NCBI GenBank assembly: GCA_045594885.1
Contig: JAZNZJ010000022.1
Location: 1 to 64,000 of the forward strand
Source: Fimenecus sp045594885
Lineage (GTDB): Bacteria; Bacillota; Clostridia; Oscillospirales; Acutalibacteraceae
Length of the DNA stretch: 64,000 bases
Direction of reading: 5' to 3'
The notes beneath the pieces are model-generated. The model did no database searches and was not told the origin of the DNA. It saw only the letters and a program-made list of their open reading frames with translations. Below, piece by piece: positions 35,222-45,400 of this stretch. Every line of letters starts with the position of its first letter. The first letter of the stretch is position 1. Made by a program: the position numbers and the translations under genes.

Positions 35222-36460
35222 ATGAGAAAAAGAACATTCACCGGCACAAAAATTGCTTGTTACACAGGCTATATAGTTCAAGGTATTATTAATAACATTG
35301 CTCCACTACTTTTTGTTATATTTAGCGACAAATTTAATATTACACTTGGAAAACTTTCTTTACTTATAACAATTAACTTTGCAACACAATTAGTTGTTGA
35401 CACACTTTCTATTAAATTTGCTGACATTATCGGCTACAAAAAACTTGCAGTTGTTTCACAAGGTATTGCTTTTATCGGTCTTTCTTGTCTTGGTATTCTT
35501 CCCAATATTATGGAAAATGCCTATTCAGGAATTGTAATTTCAATTATGCTTTCTGCGATAGGCAGCGGTATAACTGAAGTTATTATAAGCCCGATTGTTG
35601 AAGCAATCCCAGGTGAAAAGAAAACTGCAGAAATGAGTCTTCTTCACTCTTTCTATTGTTGTGGACAATTTATAGTTGTTTTGCTCACGACAATTATAAT
35701 CAAGATTGTGGGTAATGACCTATGGTATATTGCGCCAATTCTTTGGTCAGTAATTCCGCTAATTAACACATTTAATTTTCTGACCGTACCGATTGAGCCA
35801 AATCTTACAAGAGAAGAAAAGACACCATTTTTTAAAATGCTGTTATCAAAACAATTCTTATTATGCATTGTTATTATGATTTGCTCGGGTGCTTCAGAAG
35901 TGGGAATGTCGCAATGGTCTTCATATTTTGCTGAAACAGGACTTAATGTAACCAAAATAACGGGTGATTTGCTCGGCCCCTGCCTTTTCGCTGTGTTAAT
36001 GGGTATAGGTCGAATGATATTTGGCTTTGTAGGTGAAAAGATTAACCTTAAAACCGCTTTGTATTGTTCTGCGGGTTTATGCGTAACTTGTTATTTAGGA
36101 ACTTGCTTTATAGATAATGCTATGATTGCTCTGTTAATGTGTGCATTAACAGGAATATCAGTAAGTGTTATGTGGCCAGGAACATTGAGTCTTGCAGCAA
36201 GGTTATTCCCTAAAGGTGGCGGCTCAATGTACAGTGTATTAGCACTTTCCGGTGATGCGGGTTGCACGCTTGGTCCTTGGTTTATAAGCTTTATGTCACT
36301 TCATATTTCACAAATTAGTGCAACAAATGCAGACTTAAAAACAGGTCTTGGATTTGGTGCTTTATTCCCTGCTATTCTAATAATTGCCGTTTTATTATTG
36401 AAACCTAATGAAAATAATATTGACAAAAAAACAAAAATAGTATATTCTAGTAGTAAATAG
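35222..36460 (+). CDS. MFS transporter, probably for a sugar
   Basis: The 412-residue protein has about 12 transmembrane helices and a central cytoplasmic loop (IEPNLTREEKTPF). GYIVQGIINNIAPLLF and SVMWPGTLSLAARLFPKGGG resemble the FucP/NagP-type sugar branch of the MFS. It begins directly after the manA stop with no separate ribosome site, so it depends on coupled translation. Mannose or a mannose-containing sugar is a reasonable guess from context. Its 3' end contains the promoter of the next unit. Confidence 0.85.
   Translation: MRKRTFTGTKIACYTGYIVQGIINNIAPLLFVIFSDKFNITLGKLSLLITINFATQLVVDTLSIKFADIIGYKKLAVVSQGIAFIGLSCLGILPNIMENAYSGIVISIMLSAIGSGITEVIISPIVEAIPGEKKTAEMSLLHSFYCCGQFIVVLLTTIIIKIVGNDLWYIAPILWSVIPLINTFNFLTVPIEPNLTREEKTPFFKMLLSKQFLLCIVIMICSGASEVGMSQWSSYFAETGLNVTKITGDLLGPCLFAVLMGIGRMIFGFVGEKINLKTALYCSAGLCVTCYLGTCFIDNAMIALLMCALTGISVSVMWPGTLSLAARLFPKGGGSMYSVLALSGDAGCTLGPWFISFMSLHISQISATNADLKTGLGFGALFPAILIIAVLLLKPNENNIDKKTKIVYSSSK
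36420..36448 (+). promoter_or_regulatory. Promoter of the FMN riboswitch-ribU unit, inside the MFS gene
   Basis: TTGACA (36420-36425) and TATTCT (36443-36448) are 17 bp apart. The expected start is just before the FMN aptamer. The elements lie within the last 40 bp of the upstream gene. Confidence 0.65.
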
Positions 36461-36467
36461 AATTAGT

Positions 36468-36577
36468 TGTCTTCAGGGCGGAGTGAAATTCTCCACCGGT
36501 GGTCAAAGTCCACGAGCATTTTGCTGATTAGGTGTAATTCCTAAACCGACGGTATAGTCCGGATGAAAGAAGATAAA
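36468..36577 (+). ncRNA. FMN riboswitch (RFN element)
   Basis: Conserved blocks are present in order: CTTCAGGGCGGAGTG, CTCCACCGGTGG, CCACGAGC, CTGATTAGGTG, CCGACGGTATAGTCCGGATG and GAAAGAAG. P1 closes with GTTGTCTTC/GAAGATAAAAC-type pairing. It precedes a terminator (36594-36630) and the riboflavin transporter ribU, so FMN should switch transcription off. Confidence 0.96.
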
Positions 36578-36593
36578 ACTTGAAACATAGTTT

Positions 36594-36630
36594 AAAAGCC
36601 CTGCTATATTCAGCGGGGCTTTTCTGTTTG
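36594..36630 (+). terminator. Riboswitch-controlled terminator upstream of ribU
   Basis: AAAAGCCCTGCT (36594-36605) pairs with AGCGGGGCTTTT (36612-36623) with one G-T pair and a 6-nt loop, followed by a T-rich tract. It is the expression platform of the FMN riboswitch. Confidence 0.9.
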
Positions 36631-36660
36631 ACAACTAATCATAATGAAAGGAAGATTTTT

Positions 36661-37251
36661 ATGTCAAACAAAAGAAACAAAAAAATTTTTAATTTAACTG
36701 TAGTAGGCTTAATGACGGCAATTGCAACTGTAATTTATATGGTTTTTCCGGAAATTAACATTGTACCAGGTGTCAGTCATTTAAAAGTCGATTTTTCTGA
36801 CTTTCCCGCAATTCTTACCGGAGTTATAATCGGGCCAATTCAAGGAATATTGGTTGAAATTGTAAAAAATATTATTCATCTCACCCGCACAACAACTGTT
36901 GGTATTGGTGAAATAATGAATATAATCCTTGGAAGCAGTATGATACTTTCTATGTGGGGATTTGTTAAAATATTTAAAAAGGTTTTTAAAGAAAATAAAA
37001 TTACATTAAAAACTTACATCATTGCTTCGACTATAACAATTGTAATTGCAATCATTATTGGTTGGATAGCTAATATGATTTTCACTCCGATTTTTTACAA
37101 AATTATGGGTATTCCGTTTGTAAGCGAAACATATTGGGCAGGTGTATGGGGCTCAACAACACTTAACTCAATCAAATCAATTTTCAATATTATACCATTT
37201 TTCCCAATATATATAGTTTTAGAAAAAGCAATAAAAAAATATACAATGTAG
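36661..37251 (+). CDS. ribU: Riboflavin ECF transporter S component RibU
   Basis: The 196-residue membrane protein has about six helices and the motif HLKVDFSDFPAIL typical of RibU. ATG 36661 follows AAAGGAAG; an upstream in-frame opening would run through the riboswitch and is rejected. It captures riboflavin and works with the shared ECF module (EcfA, EcfA', EcfT), whose genes are not in the window. The FMN riboswitch directly upstream confirms the substrate. Confidence 0.95.
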   Translation: MSNKRNKKIFNLTVVGLMTAIATVIYMVFPEINIVPGVSHLKVDFSDFPAILTGVIIGPIQGILVEIVKNIIHLTRTTTVGIGEIMNIILGSSMILSMWGFVKIFKKVFKENKITLKTYIIASTITIVIAIIIGWIANMIFTPIFYKIMGIPFVSETYWAGVWGSTTLNSIKSIFNIIPFFPIYIVLEKAIKKYTM

Positions 37252-37279
37252 TTGACAATATAGGATTATGTGATAAAAT
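37252..37279 (+). promoter_or_regulatory. Promoter of metK
   Basis: A consensus TTGACA (37252-37257) begins on the base after the ribU stop. TAAAAT (37274-37279) is 16 bp downstream, about 20 bp before the SAM aptamer. Confidence 0.75.
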
Positions 37280-37297
37280 ATATTGAAACTAAATATA

Positions 37298-37394
37298 TCC
37301 CTTATGCAGAGTGGTGGAGGGTCTGGCCCTGTGAAACCCGGCAACCTGCTATGTGCGTGGTGCTAATTCCTGCGGATTTTCCGAGATATAAGGT
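37298..37394 (+). ncRNA. SAM-I riboswitch (S-box)
   Basis: The S-box core is clear: CAGAGTGGTGGAGG, CTGGCCCTGTGAAACCCGG, CAACC and GTGCTAATTCC. P1 forms between CCTTAT (37300-37305) and ATAAGG (37388-37393). It controls metK, so rising SAM should end transcription at the following hairpin. Confidence 0.96.
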
Positions 37395-37404
37395 TGTTTT
37401 TAAT

Positions 37405-37434
37405 GGCACCCTTATGGGTGCCTATATTTTTTTG
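37405..37434 (+). terminator. SAM riboswitch-controlled terminator
   Basis: GGCACCC (37405-37411) pairs with GGGTGCC (37416-37422) over TTAT and is followed by TATATTTTTTT, directly before the metK ribosome site. Confidence 0.9.
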
Positions 37435-37446
37435 GAGGACAAAGAT

Positions 37447-38637
37447 ATGGCAAAATTTTTATTCACATCTGAATCAGTTACAGAAGGACATCCTGATAAA
37501 ATTTGTGACAAAATTTCTGATTCAATTCTTGACGCAATGCTCGCTCAGGACCCAATGTCACGTGTAGCTTGTGAAACTACCGTTACAACAGGACAAGTTC
37601 TTGTTATGGGCGAAATCACATCAAAGGCTCAAGTTAATATTCCCGAAATCGTAAGAAATACTATTCTTGAAATCGGTTATGATGATAGTTCAAAAGGTTT
37701 TGACGGCAATACTTGTGCGGTACTTGTTGCACTTGATAAGCAGTCTTCTGACATTGCTCTTGGTGTTGACAATTCAATGGAAATTAAAGAAGGTAATGAC
37801 GACTTCTATAACCTTAACGGTGCCGGCGACCAAGGTATGATGTTTGGTTTTGCTTGTGATGAAACACCCGAACTTATGCCAATGCCTATTTCACTTGCTA
37901 ATAAACTTGCAGTTCAGCTTACAAAAGTAAGAAAAGAAGGAATTCTCCCCTATCTTCGTGCTGACGGTAAAACTCAAGTTACAGTTGAATATGATGATGA
38001 CAGAAACCCTGTAAGAATTGATGCTATTGTTGTTTCGTCACAGCACAGTGCTGATGTTGAACTTTCACAAATTCGTGAAGACATCAAAAAGAATGTTATT
38101 GAACCAATCGTTCCTGCAAATCTTATTGATGAAAACACAAAGATTTTTGTAAACCCAACAGGTCGATTTGTAATTGGCGGTCCTATGGGCGACTCAGGTC
38201 TAACAGGACGTAAGATTATTGTTGATACATATGGTGGCTATTCTCGTCACGGTGGCGGTGCTTTTTCAGGTAAAGACCCAACAAAAGTTGACCGTTCTGC
38301 TGCATATGCTGCGAGATATGTTGCAAAGAACATTGTTGCTGCAGGTCTTGCAAAAAAATGCGAAATTCAGTTAGCATATGCAATTGGTGTTGCAAAACCC
38401 GTGTCGGTAATGGTTGATACTTTTGGTACAGGTATTCTTAAAGATTCAGAACTCGGTGATATTGTAAATGAAGTATTTGACCTTCGCCCTGCTGCTATTA
38501 TTGACACACTCAAACTTCGAAACCCAATTTACAAGCAATTAGCAGCGTATGGACATATTGGCAGAACTGACTGTGATGTTATGTGGGAAAAAACTGACAA
38601 AGTTGAAATTTTAAAAGAAAAAGCAAAAATTAACTAA
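37447..38637 (+). CDS. metK: S-adenosylmethionine synthetase
   Basis: The 396-residue enzyme makes SAM from ATP and methionine. Motifs FTSESVTEGHPDKICDKISD, GAGDQGMMFGFACDE and GGGAFSGKDPTKVDRSAAY are intact. ATG 37447 lies behind GGAGG; the longer open frame passes through the riboswitch and is not used. Regulation by the SAM-I riboswitch gives direct product feedback. Confidence 0.97.
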   Translation: MAKFLFTSESVTEGHPDKICDKISDSILDAMLAQDPMSRVACETTVTTGQVLVMGEITSKAQVNIPEIVRNTILEIGYDDSSKGFDGNTCAVLVALDKQSSDIALGVDNSMEIKEGNDDFYNLNGAGDQGMMFGFACDETPELMPMPISLANKLAVQLTKVRKEGILPYLRADGKTQVTVEYDDDRNPVRIDAIVVSSQHSADVELSQIREDIKKNVIEPIVPANLIDENTKIFVNPTGRFVIGGPMGDSGLTGRKIIVDTYGGYSRHGGGAFSGKDPTKVDRSAAYAARYVAKNIVAAGLAKKCEIQLAYAIGVAKPVSVMVDTFGTGILKDSELGDIVNEVFDLRPAAIIDTLKLRNPIYKQLAAYGHIGRTDCDVMWEKTDKVEILKEKAKIN

Positions 38638-38725
38638 AATTTTTATTTTTTGACATAAGAATAAAAGCATTATTTTTAATCATAATAATTGTGCAACCAA
38701 TCCAACAATTTAAGGAGTGAAAATA

Positions 38726-38938
38726 ATGCTTGACAGAATTTCTTTGATACTCGTTATAATCGGTGCAATAAACTGGGGTGCAATCGGCTTGTTCCAGTTT
38801 GACCTTGTAGCTTGGCTCTTCGGCGGTCAAAGTGCGATAATCAGCAGAATTGTATATACACTTGTAGCCCTTGCGGGAATCTGGTGCTTATCTCTTTTAT
38901 TCCGACGCAACGAAATTTTAGTTTCTGATGATGTATAA
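38726..38938 (+). CDS. DUF378 small membrane protein
   Basis: The 70-residue protein has two transmembrane helices and the family signature IGAINWGAIGLFQFDLVAW near the N terminus. ATG 38726 follows AAGGAG. Its function is unknown. A terminator follows directly. Confidence 0.85.
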   Translation: MLDRISLILVIIGAINWGAIGLFQFDLVAWLFGGQSAIISRIVYTLVALAGIWCLSLLFRRNEILVSDDV

Positions 38939-38942
38939 AAAT

Positions 38943-38975
38943 AACCGGGAAGAAATTGACTTCCCGGTTGTTTTA
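38943..38975. terminator. Bidirectional terminator between the DUF378 gene and rqcH
   Basis: AACCGGGAAG (38943-38952) pairs perfectly with CTTCCCGGTT (38960-38969) over 7 nt. GTTTTATTT follows on the plus strand and ATTTTTAT on the minus strand, serving the convergent genes. Confidence 0.88.
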
Positions 38976-40724
38976 TTTACTTATCAGTTTTTCTACTAAC
39001 TCCTTTTTAGGAGTTACATAAATGGTATTATAGGTGTTATAAATCACCTTTCCCGGTTTTGCACCAGCGGGCTTTTTAACATTCTTAACAATTGTATAAT
39101 CAACAGGAACTGAAGAAGAATCTTTAGATTTACTGTGATAAGCAGCAATGCAGGCAGCCTCAAATATTGCAGTTTCGGTAACATCTTTGTTATCGGTTAA
39201 AACAATTGTATGCGAACCCGAATTCTTTTGTACATGTAACCACATATCATAATTCTTTGCAGTTTTTAATGTAAGCAAATCATTTTGAACATTGTTTCTG
39301 CCCACGAGAATCCTAAAGCCATCACTCGATATAAACTCTAATGGCGGTAATGGTTTTGCTTTCTTGTTTTTTAGGTTCTTTCTATGTTTTATATATCCAA
39401 CCGATTCAAGCTCATCACGTATTTCAGAAATTTCTTGTTCATTTTCTGCTCTTGAAAGATTATCAATAACAGTATCAAGATATATTAATTCTTGCTCACC
39501 ATCTTCAATTAATTTATGAAGAAGTTTTTCGGCATTTGATGCCTTTTTATATTCCTTGAAATACTTCTGTGCATTTTGTTGTGCTGTTAATGCGGGATTA
39601 GCGGGAATTTCAATTATTTCATTGTTTGCATAATAGTTTTCTACAACATAAACCGATGCTTTTTCTGTTAGTCTGTACTGATTAGCTGTTATCAGTTCGG
39701 CAAAAACTCTTAACTGTTCACGATTTTCACTTTTTTCAAGTTCAGATTTTCTATTATTGATTTTACGTGCTGTTCTTTCAATGGCACTGTTTAGTAGCTT
39801 GAACAAATCAGCTGCACGACGCTTGATTCTGTTTATTCTGTCACGTTCAAAATAAAAATCGTCGAGAAGTTCAGAAAAAGTTTCATAATCTTTTTTCTCA
39901 ATATTATTACCATATTGTCTTATATTTGTAAACGAAAAATCAAATGGAGTATTATCGCCCTTCAAAAGCATTTGCGGTGTAATTTTGTTTAAAATTTCAT
40001 TTTTCAATATTTCAAGCTCGTGACTTAATCTTTCAATTTCGATTTTATTGAGATTTCCAACCTGCACATCACCAAAGACAGTTCTATAAGCAATTTCACG
40101 GCAGACAATTGGTGAGAAACCTTCAACTACATCAAGAATTGCTTTTGAGAGTAATTTTTCTTTATTCTTAAGAACTTCTGCAATAATGTCATCAATTTCA
40201 CTATTTATAAAATCAAATTTATTCTGTTCAGGCGGTAATTCGTATTTTAATCCCGGCAAGATTTCACGAATCTGTGATTTATTTTCATCTATCCTTTTTA
40301 CAGAATCTATAATTTTATATTCACTATCGCAAAGGATAATATTACTCCTCTGCCCCATTATTTCACAAATGAGATGATATTGTGTGCGGTCGCCAATTTC
40401 TGTTGTTCCGTCAAAGTCAAAAACAATAATTCTGTCATTTTTAATTTGTCTAATATCAACAAGATTTGCTCCGACTAATCTTTTTCTAAAAAGCATACAC
40501 AACATTGGCGGTGTCTTAGGATTTTCAAGAGTGTATCTTGTTAAATGCACTCTCGGGCTCTGACCATCGCAAGAAAAATATAGCCTATATGCACCTGTTC
40601 GGGTACGCAGAATAAACACCAACTCATTTTTTGAGGGTTGGTGTATTTTTTCAACCTTAGTGCCAATTATATAGCCCTTGAGCTCATTTTTAATTAATCC
40701 TAATGTAATTCCGTCTAATGCCAT
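38973..40724 (-). CDS. rqcH: NFACT ribosome quality-control protein RqcH (fibronectin-binding-like)
   Basis: The protein of about 583 residues has the NFACT-N region (MALDGITLGLIKNEL), HhH motifs, a long coiled-coil middle (about 290-440) and the NFACT-R domain (VGRNNVQNDLLTLKTA, DMWLHVQKNSGSHTIV). RqcH binds stalled 50S subunits and adds alanine tails to nascent chains. ATG 40724 is chosen because the upstream extension overlaps the nif3-like gene and AAGAGG lies just before it. Older annotations call this family fibronectin-binding protein. Confidence 0.93.
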   Translation of the reverse strand: MALDGITLGLIKNELKGYIIGTKVEKIHQPSKNELVFILRTRTGAYRLYFSCDGQSPRVHLTRYTLENPKTPPMLCMLFRKRLVGANLVDIRQIKNDRIIVFDFDGTTEIGDRTQYHLICEIMGQRSNIILCDSEYKIIDSVKRIDENKSQIREILPGLKYELPPEQNKFDFINSEIDDIIAEVLKNKEKLLSKAILDVVEGFSPIVCREIAYRTVFGDVQVGNLNKIEIERLSHELEILKNEILNKITPQMLLKGDNTPFDFSFTNIRQYGNNIEKKDYETFSELLDDFYFERDRINRIKRRAADLFKLLNSAIERTARKINNRKSELEKSENREQLRVFAELITANQYRLTEKASVYVVENYYANNEIIEIPANPALTAQQNAQKYFKEYKKASNAEKLLHKLIEDGEQELIYLDTVIDNLSRAENEQEISEIRDELESVGYIKHRKNLKNKKAKPLPPLEFISSDGFRILVGRNNVQNDLLTLKTAKNYDMWLHVQKNSGSHTIVLTDNKDVTETAIFEAACIAAYHSKSKDSSSVPVDYTIVKNVKKPAGAKPGKVIYNTYNTIYVTPKKELVEKLISK

Positions 40725-40732
40725 AAAACCTC

Positions 40733-41476
40733 TTAAATCGTATTTATCGGTGTATTCTGCACCGCAATTACGCACTCTAAATTAAAATAATTTTCAACTT
40801 TATCTGCCAATGATTTAATTGCAATATTTTCAGTTTCAAAATGACCTGCCGCAACAAGCAATATGCCCATTTCATCAGCATCAAGAAATTTATGATGAGA
40901 AGCATCACCTGTTAAAAATGCATCACAATTTAATTCCTTTGCAAGTTCAAGAAAATCACAACCCGAGCCACCACAAACACCAATTCTCTTGATGCTTTTA
41001 TTCACAGAATTAAATCTAACTGTTGTGTTAAGTGAGTCTTTAACCTTATTAACAAATTCTTCGCAAGACATTTCACCATCAATTATTGCAATATTCAAAT
41101 AGGTATCACCGATTTTTTCAAAATTGCATACACCAATTTTTCTACACAATTCATCATTGATGCCATCAACAGCTTTATCAAAATTAGTGTGAGCAGAAAT
41201 CACGTTCAATCCACTTTTAACGGTATTATAAACAAGGGTATCACTAAAGACATTTTTAACGGGTCTGAAAATGAGCGGATGATGCGAAATTATTAAATCA
41301 AATCCACCTGCAACAGCCTGTGCAATAATGTCATTTGTTATATCAAGTGTAAAAAGAATTTTCTTGACTTCCGCATTTATATTACCAACAAGAAATCCTG
41401 AATTATCCCATTCCTCTTGTGTGTCAAAAGGTGCAATCGAGTCAATAAAATCATAAATATCTTTTACTGTTGCCAT
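40733..41476 (-). CDS. Nif3-like dinuclear-metal protein (YqfO-type)
   Basis: The 247-residue protein has the family metal ligands in SHHPLIFRPVK, AHTNFDKAVDGIND and TGDASHHKFLDA plus AAGHFETE. It lacks the PII/CutA-like insertion that makes B. subtilis YqfO longer. It may act as a GTP cyclohydrolase-like or metal-dependent hydrolase; the true role is unsettled. It overlaps trmK by 13 bp, the conserved yqfN-yqfO pairing. Confidence 0.9.
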   Translation of the reverse strand: MATVKDIYDFIDSIAPFDTQEEWDNSGFLVGNINAEVKKILFTLDITNDIIAQAVAGGFDLIISHHPLIFRPVKNVFSDTLVYNTVKSGLNVISAHTNFDKAVDGINDELCRKIGVCNFEKIGDTYLNIAIIDGEMSCEEFVNKVKDSLNTTVRFNSVNKSIKRIGVCGGSGCDFLELAKELNCDAFLTGDASHHKFLDADEMGILLVAAGHFETENIAIKSLADKVENYFNLECVIAVQNTPINTI

Positions 41477-42132
41477 TTACTCAGCTCCTCAACAATTTTT
41501 TCTAAATCATCACATTCTTTATGTGCTTTTTTTAGTGCAAGAAGTTTTTTATTGTATTTTTCATAGATTTTACCAAGATATTTTTTTGATAAATCATCTT
41601 GATTAACAGGCAATCTGCCTACAATCAAATCAAGGTCAGTATAAGCGGTTGCATCACCATAATAATATACACTTAAAATTATGTATAGCTTGTTGCTGTC
41701 TTCTGCAACTAATTCTTTTTCGATAACATAACCATTGTCGAAGAGCGTTTTGCGTAATTCCTCAACATGAGTCATTGGTTGAAGAATTAAATGAACATCA
41801 TTATTCTTTAGCCATTCAGTTCGTTCAATAAACCGGGAAATTAATAATCCGCCCATACCGGCAACGGCTATTTCATTCACTTCATTTTCTTTAAAATTAT
41901 CAAGCCCGTCAGATAAACGCAACTCAATTTTATCGTCAAGATTATGTTCTTGTACAGTTTCTCTTGCATTTTCAAGAGGACCTTTACGCAAATCTGCGGC
42001 TATCGCTTTATCTATTATGCAATTTTCAATTAAATATACAGGTAAATAAGCATGGTCCGTGCCAATATCTGCAAAATTCATATTTTTTCTTACGAGATTT
42101 GCGACAGCAGAAAGTCTTTTGTCTAATTGCAT
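41464..42132 (-). CDS. trmK: tRNA (adenine-22-N1)-methyltransferase TrmK
   Basis: The 222-residue Rossmann methyltransferase has FADIGTDHAYLPVYL as SAM loop and IAVAGMGGLLISRFIE as a later motif. A C-terminal coiled coil follows. It makes m1A22 in certain tRNAs. It is first in the trmK-nif3-rqcH run, after a terminator that closes ileS-DUF1858. Confidence 0.93.
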   Translation of the reverse strand: MQLDKRLSAVANLVRKNMNFADIGTDHAYLPVYLIENCIIDKAIAADLRKGPLENARETVQEHNLDDKIELRLSDGLDNFKENEVNEIAVAGMGGLLISRFIERTEWLKNNDVHLILQPMTHVEELRKTLFDNGYVIEKELVAEDSNKLYIILSVYYYGDATAYTDLDLIVGRLPVNQDDLSKKYLGKIYEKYNKKLLALKKAHKECDDLEKIVEELSKWQQ

Positions 42133-42147
42133 TAACTCACCTCTTGA

Positions 42148-42178
42148 ACAAAATCCCCCTATATTTTATAGGGGGAAT
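42148..42178 (-). terminator. Terminator after the ileS-DUF1858 unit
   Basis: CCCCCTATA (42155-42163) pairs with TATAGGGGG (42167-42175) over TTT. On the minus strand the stem is followed by ATTTTGTT. It lies 10 bp after the DUF1858 stop. Confidence 0.8.
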
Positions 42179-42185
42179 GTTTTAA

Positions 42186-42398
42186 TTATTTGTTTGCATT
42201 TTCTTTAAGAAATTCATTGATGCCTTCAACGAATTCATCAGGGTCAACACCGTGAACCATGCATGCCTGTTCAACTGTTTCTCCCCTTGCTGAAGGACAA
42301 CCAAGACAGTGCATTCCGAGATTTAAGAAAAATGGCACTGTTTCTCTTGCATTATCAAGAATTTCACCAATATTCATATCTTTAGTAACCTGAAACAT
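42186..42398 (-). CDS. DUF1858 small protein
   Basis: The 70-residue protein has the family pattern MNIGEILDNA, PFFLNLGMHCLGCPSA and EQACMVHGVD, with CxxC that could bind metal or act in redox chemistry. It is the stand-alone form of a domain often found beside hybrid-cluster proteins. It begins 2 bp after ileS and is cotranscribed with it. Confidence 0.85.
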   Translation of the reverse strand: MFQVTKDMNIGEILDNARETVPFFLNLGMHCLGCPSARGETVEQACMVHGVDPDEFVEGINEFLKENANK

Positions 42399-42400
42399 TT

Positions 42401-45400
42401 TTATTCTCCTTTAGCAACTGCTACAGTAACTTTCTTATCGTTTACTGTGAACTCATTTGAGTAATCAGCATCAATTTTTTCATTGATAACAAGCTTATCA
42501 GCAAGAAGTTCACTTGCAACATAGTCAAGTTTTTCATTAAGTGATGTGATAATAAACTCATCATCAACTGTAATTGAAGCAATAATTCTCTGTTCAACCT
42601 GATATCCTGCATCTTTACGTGCTACCTGACACTGACGAATAATGTCACGAACAATACCTTCCTTAAGAAGTTTGTCAGTAAGTACAACATCAAGGGCTAC
42701 AACAGATTCTGTGTCAAATTCTGCTGAAACAATTCCCTTCTTTGTCTTTGACTGAACGTTAAAGATTGAACCATCAAATTTTTCGTCCCAACCCGGTACT
42801 GTAACCTCGCCACCAGCAATAACTGCTGCAGTAAGTGCTGACATTTCATCATCAGAGAGTGATTCAAGAGTCTGCTTCATTTTATTAACATTCTGCTTGA
42901 GAACAGCACCTGCAACCTTAAAGTTAACGGTTAAGAACTTATCTTCAAGAACATTTACATCATCAATATACTCAATTGATTTGATATTGAGTTCATCAAG
43001 AATATTTTTCTCAAATGTTTTGATTTTATCCGCCTTGTCATTATCACAGCAAACAAAGAGTTTAGCAAGTGGCTGACGAACTTTAATCTGCTGTTCATTA
43101 CGAAGACGCATTGCAACTGCAATTACATCACGTACAAGTTTTGTCTGTTCAATTATGCCGTCATCTTCAACACCTGCAATTTCTGTTGGCCAATCGCTCA
43201 AATGAACAGATTCTGCAACTGTTGAGTCACAAGTTTTAACAAGATTTTGCCAGATATATTCTGTCATAAATGGCATAATAGGTGCCATTACCTGTGTACA
43301 AACCTTAACTGCATTAAAGAGTGTCCAATAAGCAATCATCTTATCCTGCTCATCCTCTGTCTTCCAGAAACGACGGCGGTTTGTTCTAATATACCAGTTT
43401 GAAATATCGTCAACAAATGCTTCGAAATCTTTTACAAGTGCAAATGCCTTGTAGTCATCCATTGAAGCAGTTGCTTTCTTTAAGAACTCATTTGTTCTTA
43501 CAACAAGCCACTTATCTGTTGGAGTCATAAGAGCAAAATCGGGTTTATAATTTGTGAAATCAGGTTTGTCAAGCTGTGCGTAGGTATCAAAGAATGTATA
43601 AATATTCCAATAACCAAGCATCTTTCTTCTTGCCTCGTCACCAAGGTTATAGCCGAAACGAACATCGTTAGTGTTTGGAGCACTTGCATAGAGATAACGA
43701 ACAGTATCTGCACCAATTTTCTCTGCAGCTTCATCAAACTTAATCATAAAGCCTGTCTTTGAGAATTTTGAGCCGTCTTCAGAAACAACCATACCGTTAG
43801 TAACAACTCTCTCATAAGGTGCTTTACCAACAAGAACTGTACTCATAAAGAGCATTGAATAGAACCAAAGTCTAACCTGTTCGTGCATTTCTGTAACCCA
43901 TTCTGCAGGGAAATTCTTTTCCCATGCTTCACGGTCTGTGAAGTAACCAAGTGTTGAGAATGGAACGATACCGGCATCAAGCCAAACGTCACCAATATCT
44001 GAAATACGAGACACTTCTTTGCCGCAATGTGGGCACTTAATTTTAACTTCGTCAACCCAAGGTCTATGAAGCTCCGGAAGAGCATCTACAAGAGCAGGGT
44101 CAACTGCCTTTTCACGAAGCTCAGCCTTTGAACCAACAACTGTGATATGGCCACAATCACAAGGATAGAATGGAAGTGGCATACCGTAATAACGTTTACG
44201 AGAAATATTCCAGTCACCCATATTTGTGAGCCAGTCATTCATTCTCTTACCGTTTGAAGCAGGTTCCCATTTAACTGAATTTGCACACTCAATGAGTTTA
44301 GGCTTAATTTCATTTGTTTTGATGTACCACGCAGGAACAAGACGGAAAACAATTTCGCTCTTACATCTCCAGCATACTGGGTAGCTATGTTCATGTGGTT
44401 CAACTTTGTAAAGTTTATTCTGCTCGTCAAGTTTTGCAAAAACTTCGTCAGCGATTGTATGACTGTCTTTACCTGACATAAAACCAAAGCCGTCAAGATA
44501 AATACCCATATCATCAATAGGCATAACCTTTGGAAGTCCAAGTCTTTCACCAAGTTCAAAGTCTTCAATACCACAACCGGGAGCAATATGAACTACACCT
44601 GTACCTTCGTCAGCTGCTACATCTTCCCAAGCAACTATTTTATGCTCAAAGCCCTGCTGTGCAGGAATATCTGCAAAACAAGTTTCATAGTGATACCCTA
44701 CGAGCTCTTCGCCCTTTAAAGCACGGATAACTTCAAGCTTATCGTCACCAAGATATTTGATTGCATTCTTTGCAAGAATCAATGTTTGGTCATCACTCTT
44801 AATTTTAACTTCAACATAATCAATATCAGGGTTAACTGCCAAAGCAACGTTTGAAGAAAGTGTCCAAGGAGTAGTTGTCCAAACAAGAATTTTTGAGTTA
44901 ATCTCTTCAATAGGAAGTTTGAAGAAAACTGAATTATGTGTCATCATCTTATATGAGCCTGTCATTTCGTGCTCAGAAAGTGATGTACCACAACGAGGAC
45001 ACCAAGGCATTGGCTTGTATTCACGTTGAATCCAACCGTGATTATCACATTCTTTTAAGAAATGCCAAATACCTTGAATATTAAGGTCTGTATTTGTGTA
45101 GTATGAATTTTCCCAATCCATCCACTGACCAAGTCTTTTTGATTGTTCAGTAATAATGCCTGAATAATGCTTTACACGTTCAACGCACTGACGTGTAAAC
45201 TTGTCCATACCGTAATTTTCAATATCCTTCTTTGTTTTAAAACCGAGTTGTTTTTCAACTTCAACCTCAACCCAAAGACCTTGAGAGTCAAAACCGTTTT
45301 GACGACGGCAATCATAACCTCTCATTGACTTATAACGGATAAAAATATCTTTTGTGCTTCTACCCCATGCGTGATGAATACCCATTGGGTTGTTTGCAGT

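Noticed and set aside
36580..36660. Upstream extension of the ribU reading frame
   Set aside because: It runs through the FMN riboswitch terminator; ATG 36661 has the ribosome site and gives the normal RibU length.
37270..37446. Upstream extension of the metK reading frame
   Set aside because: It runs through the SAM-I aptamer and terminator; MetK proteins start at the MAKFLFTSES position.
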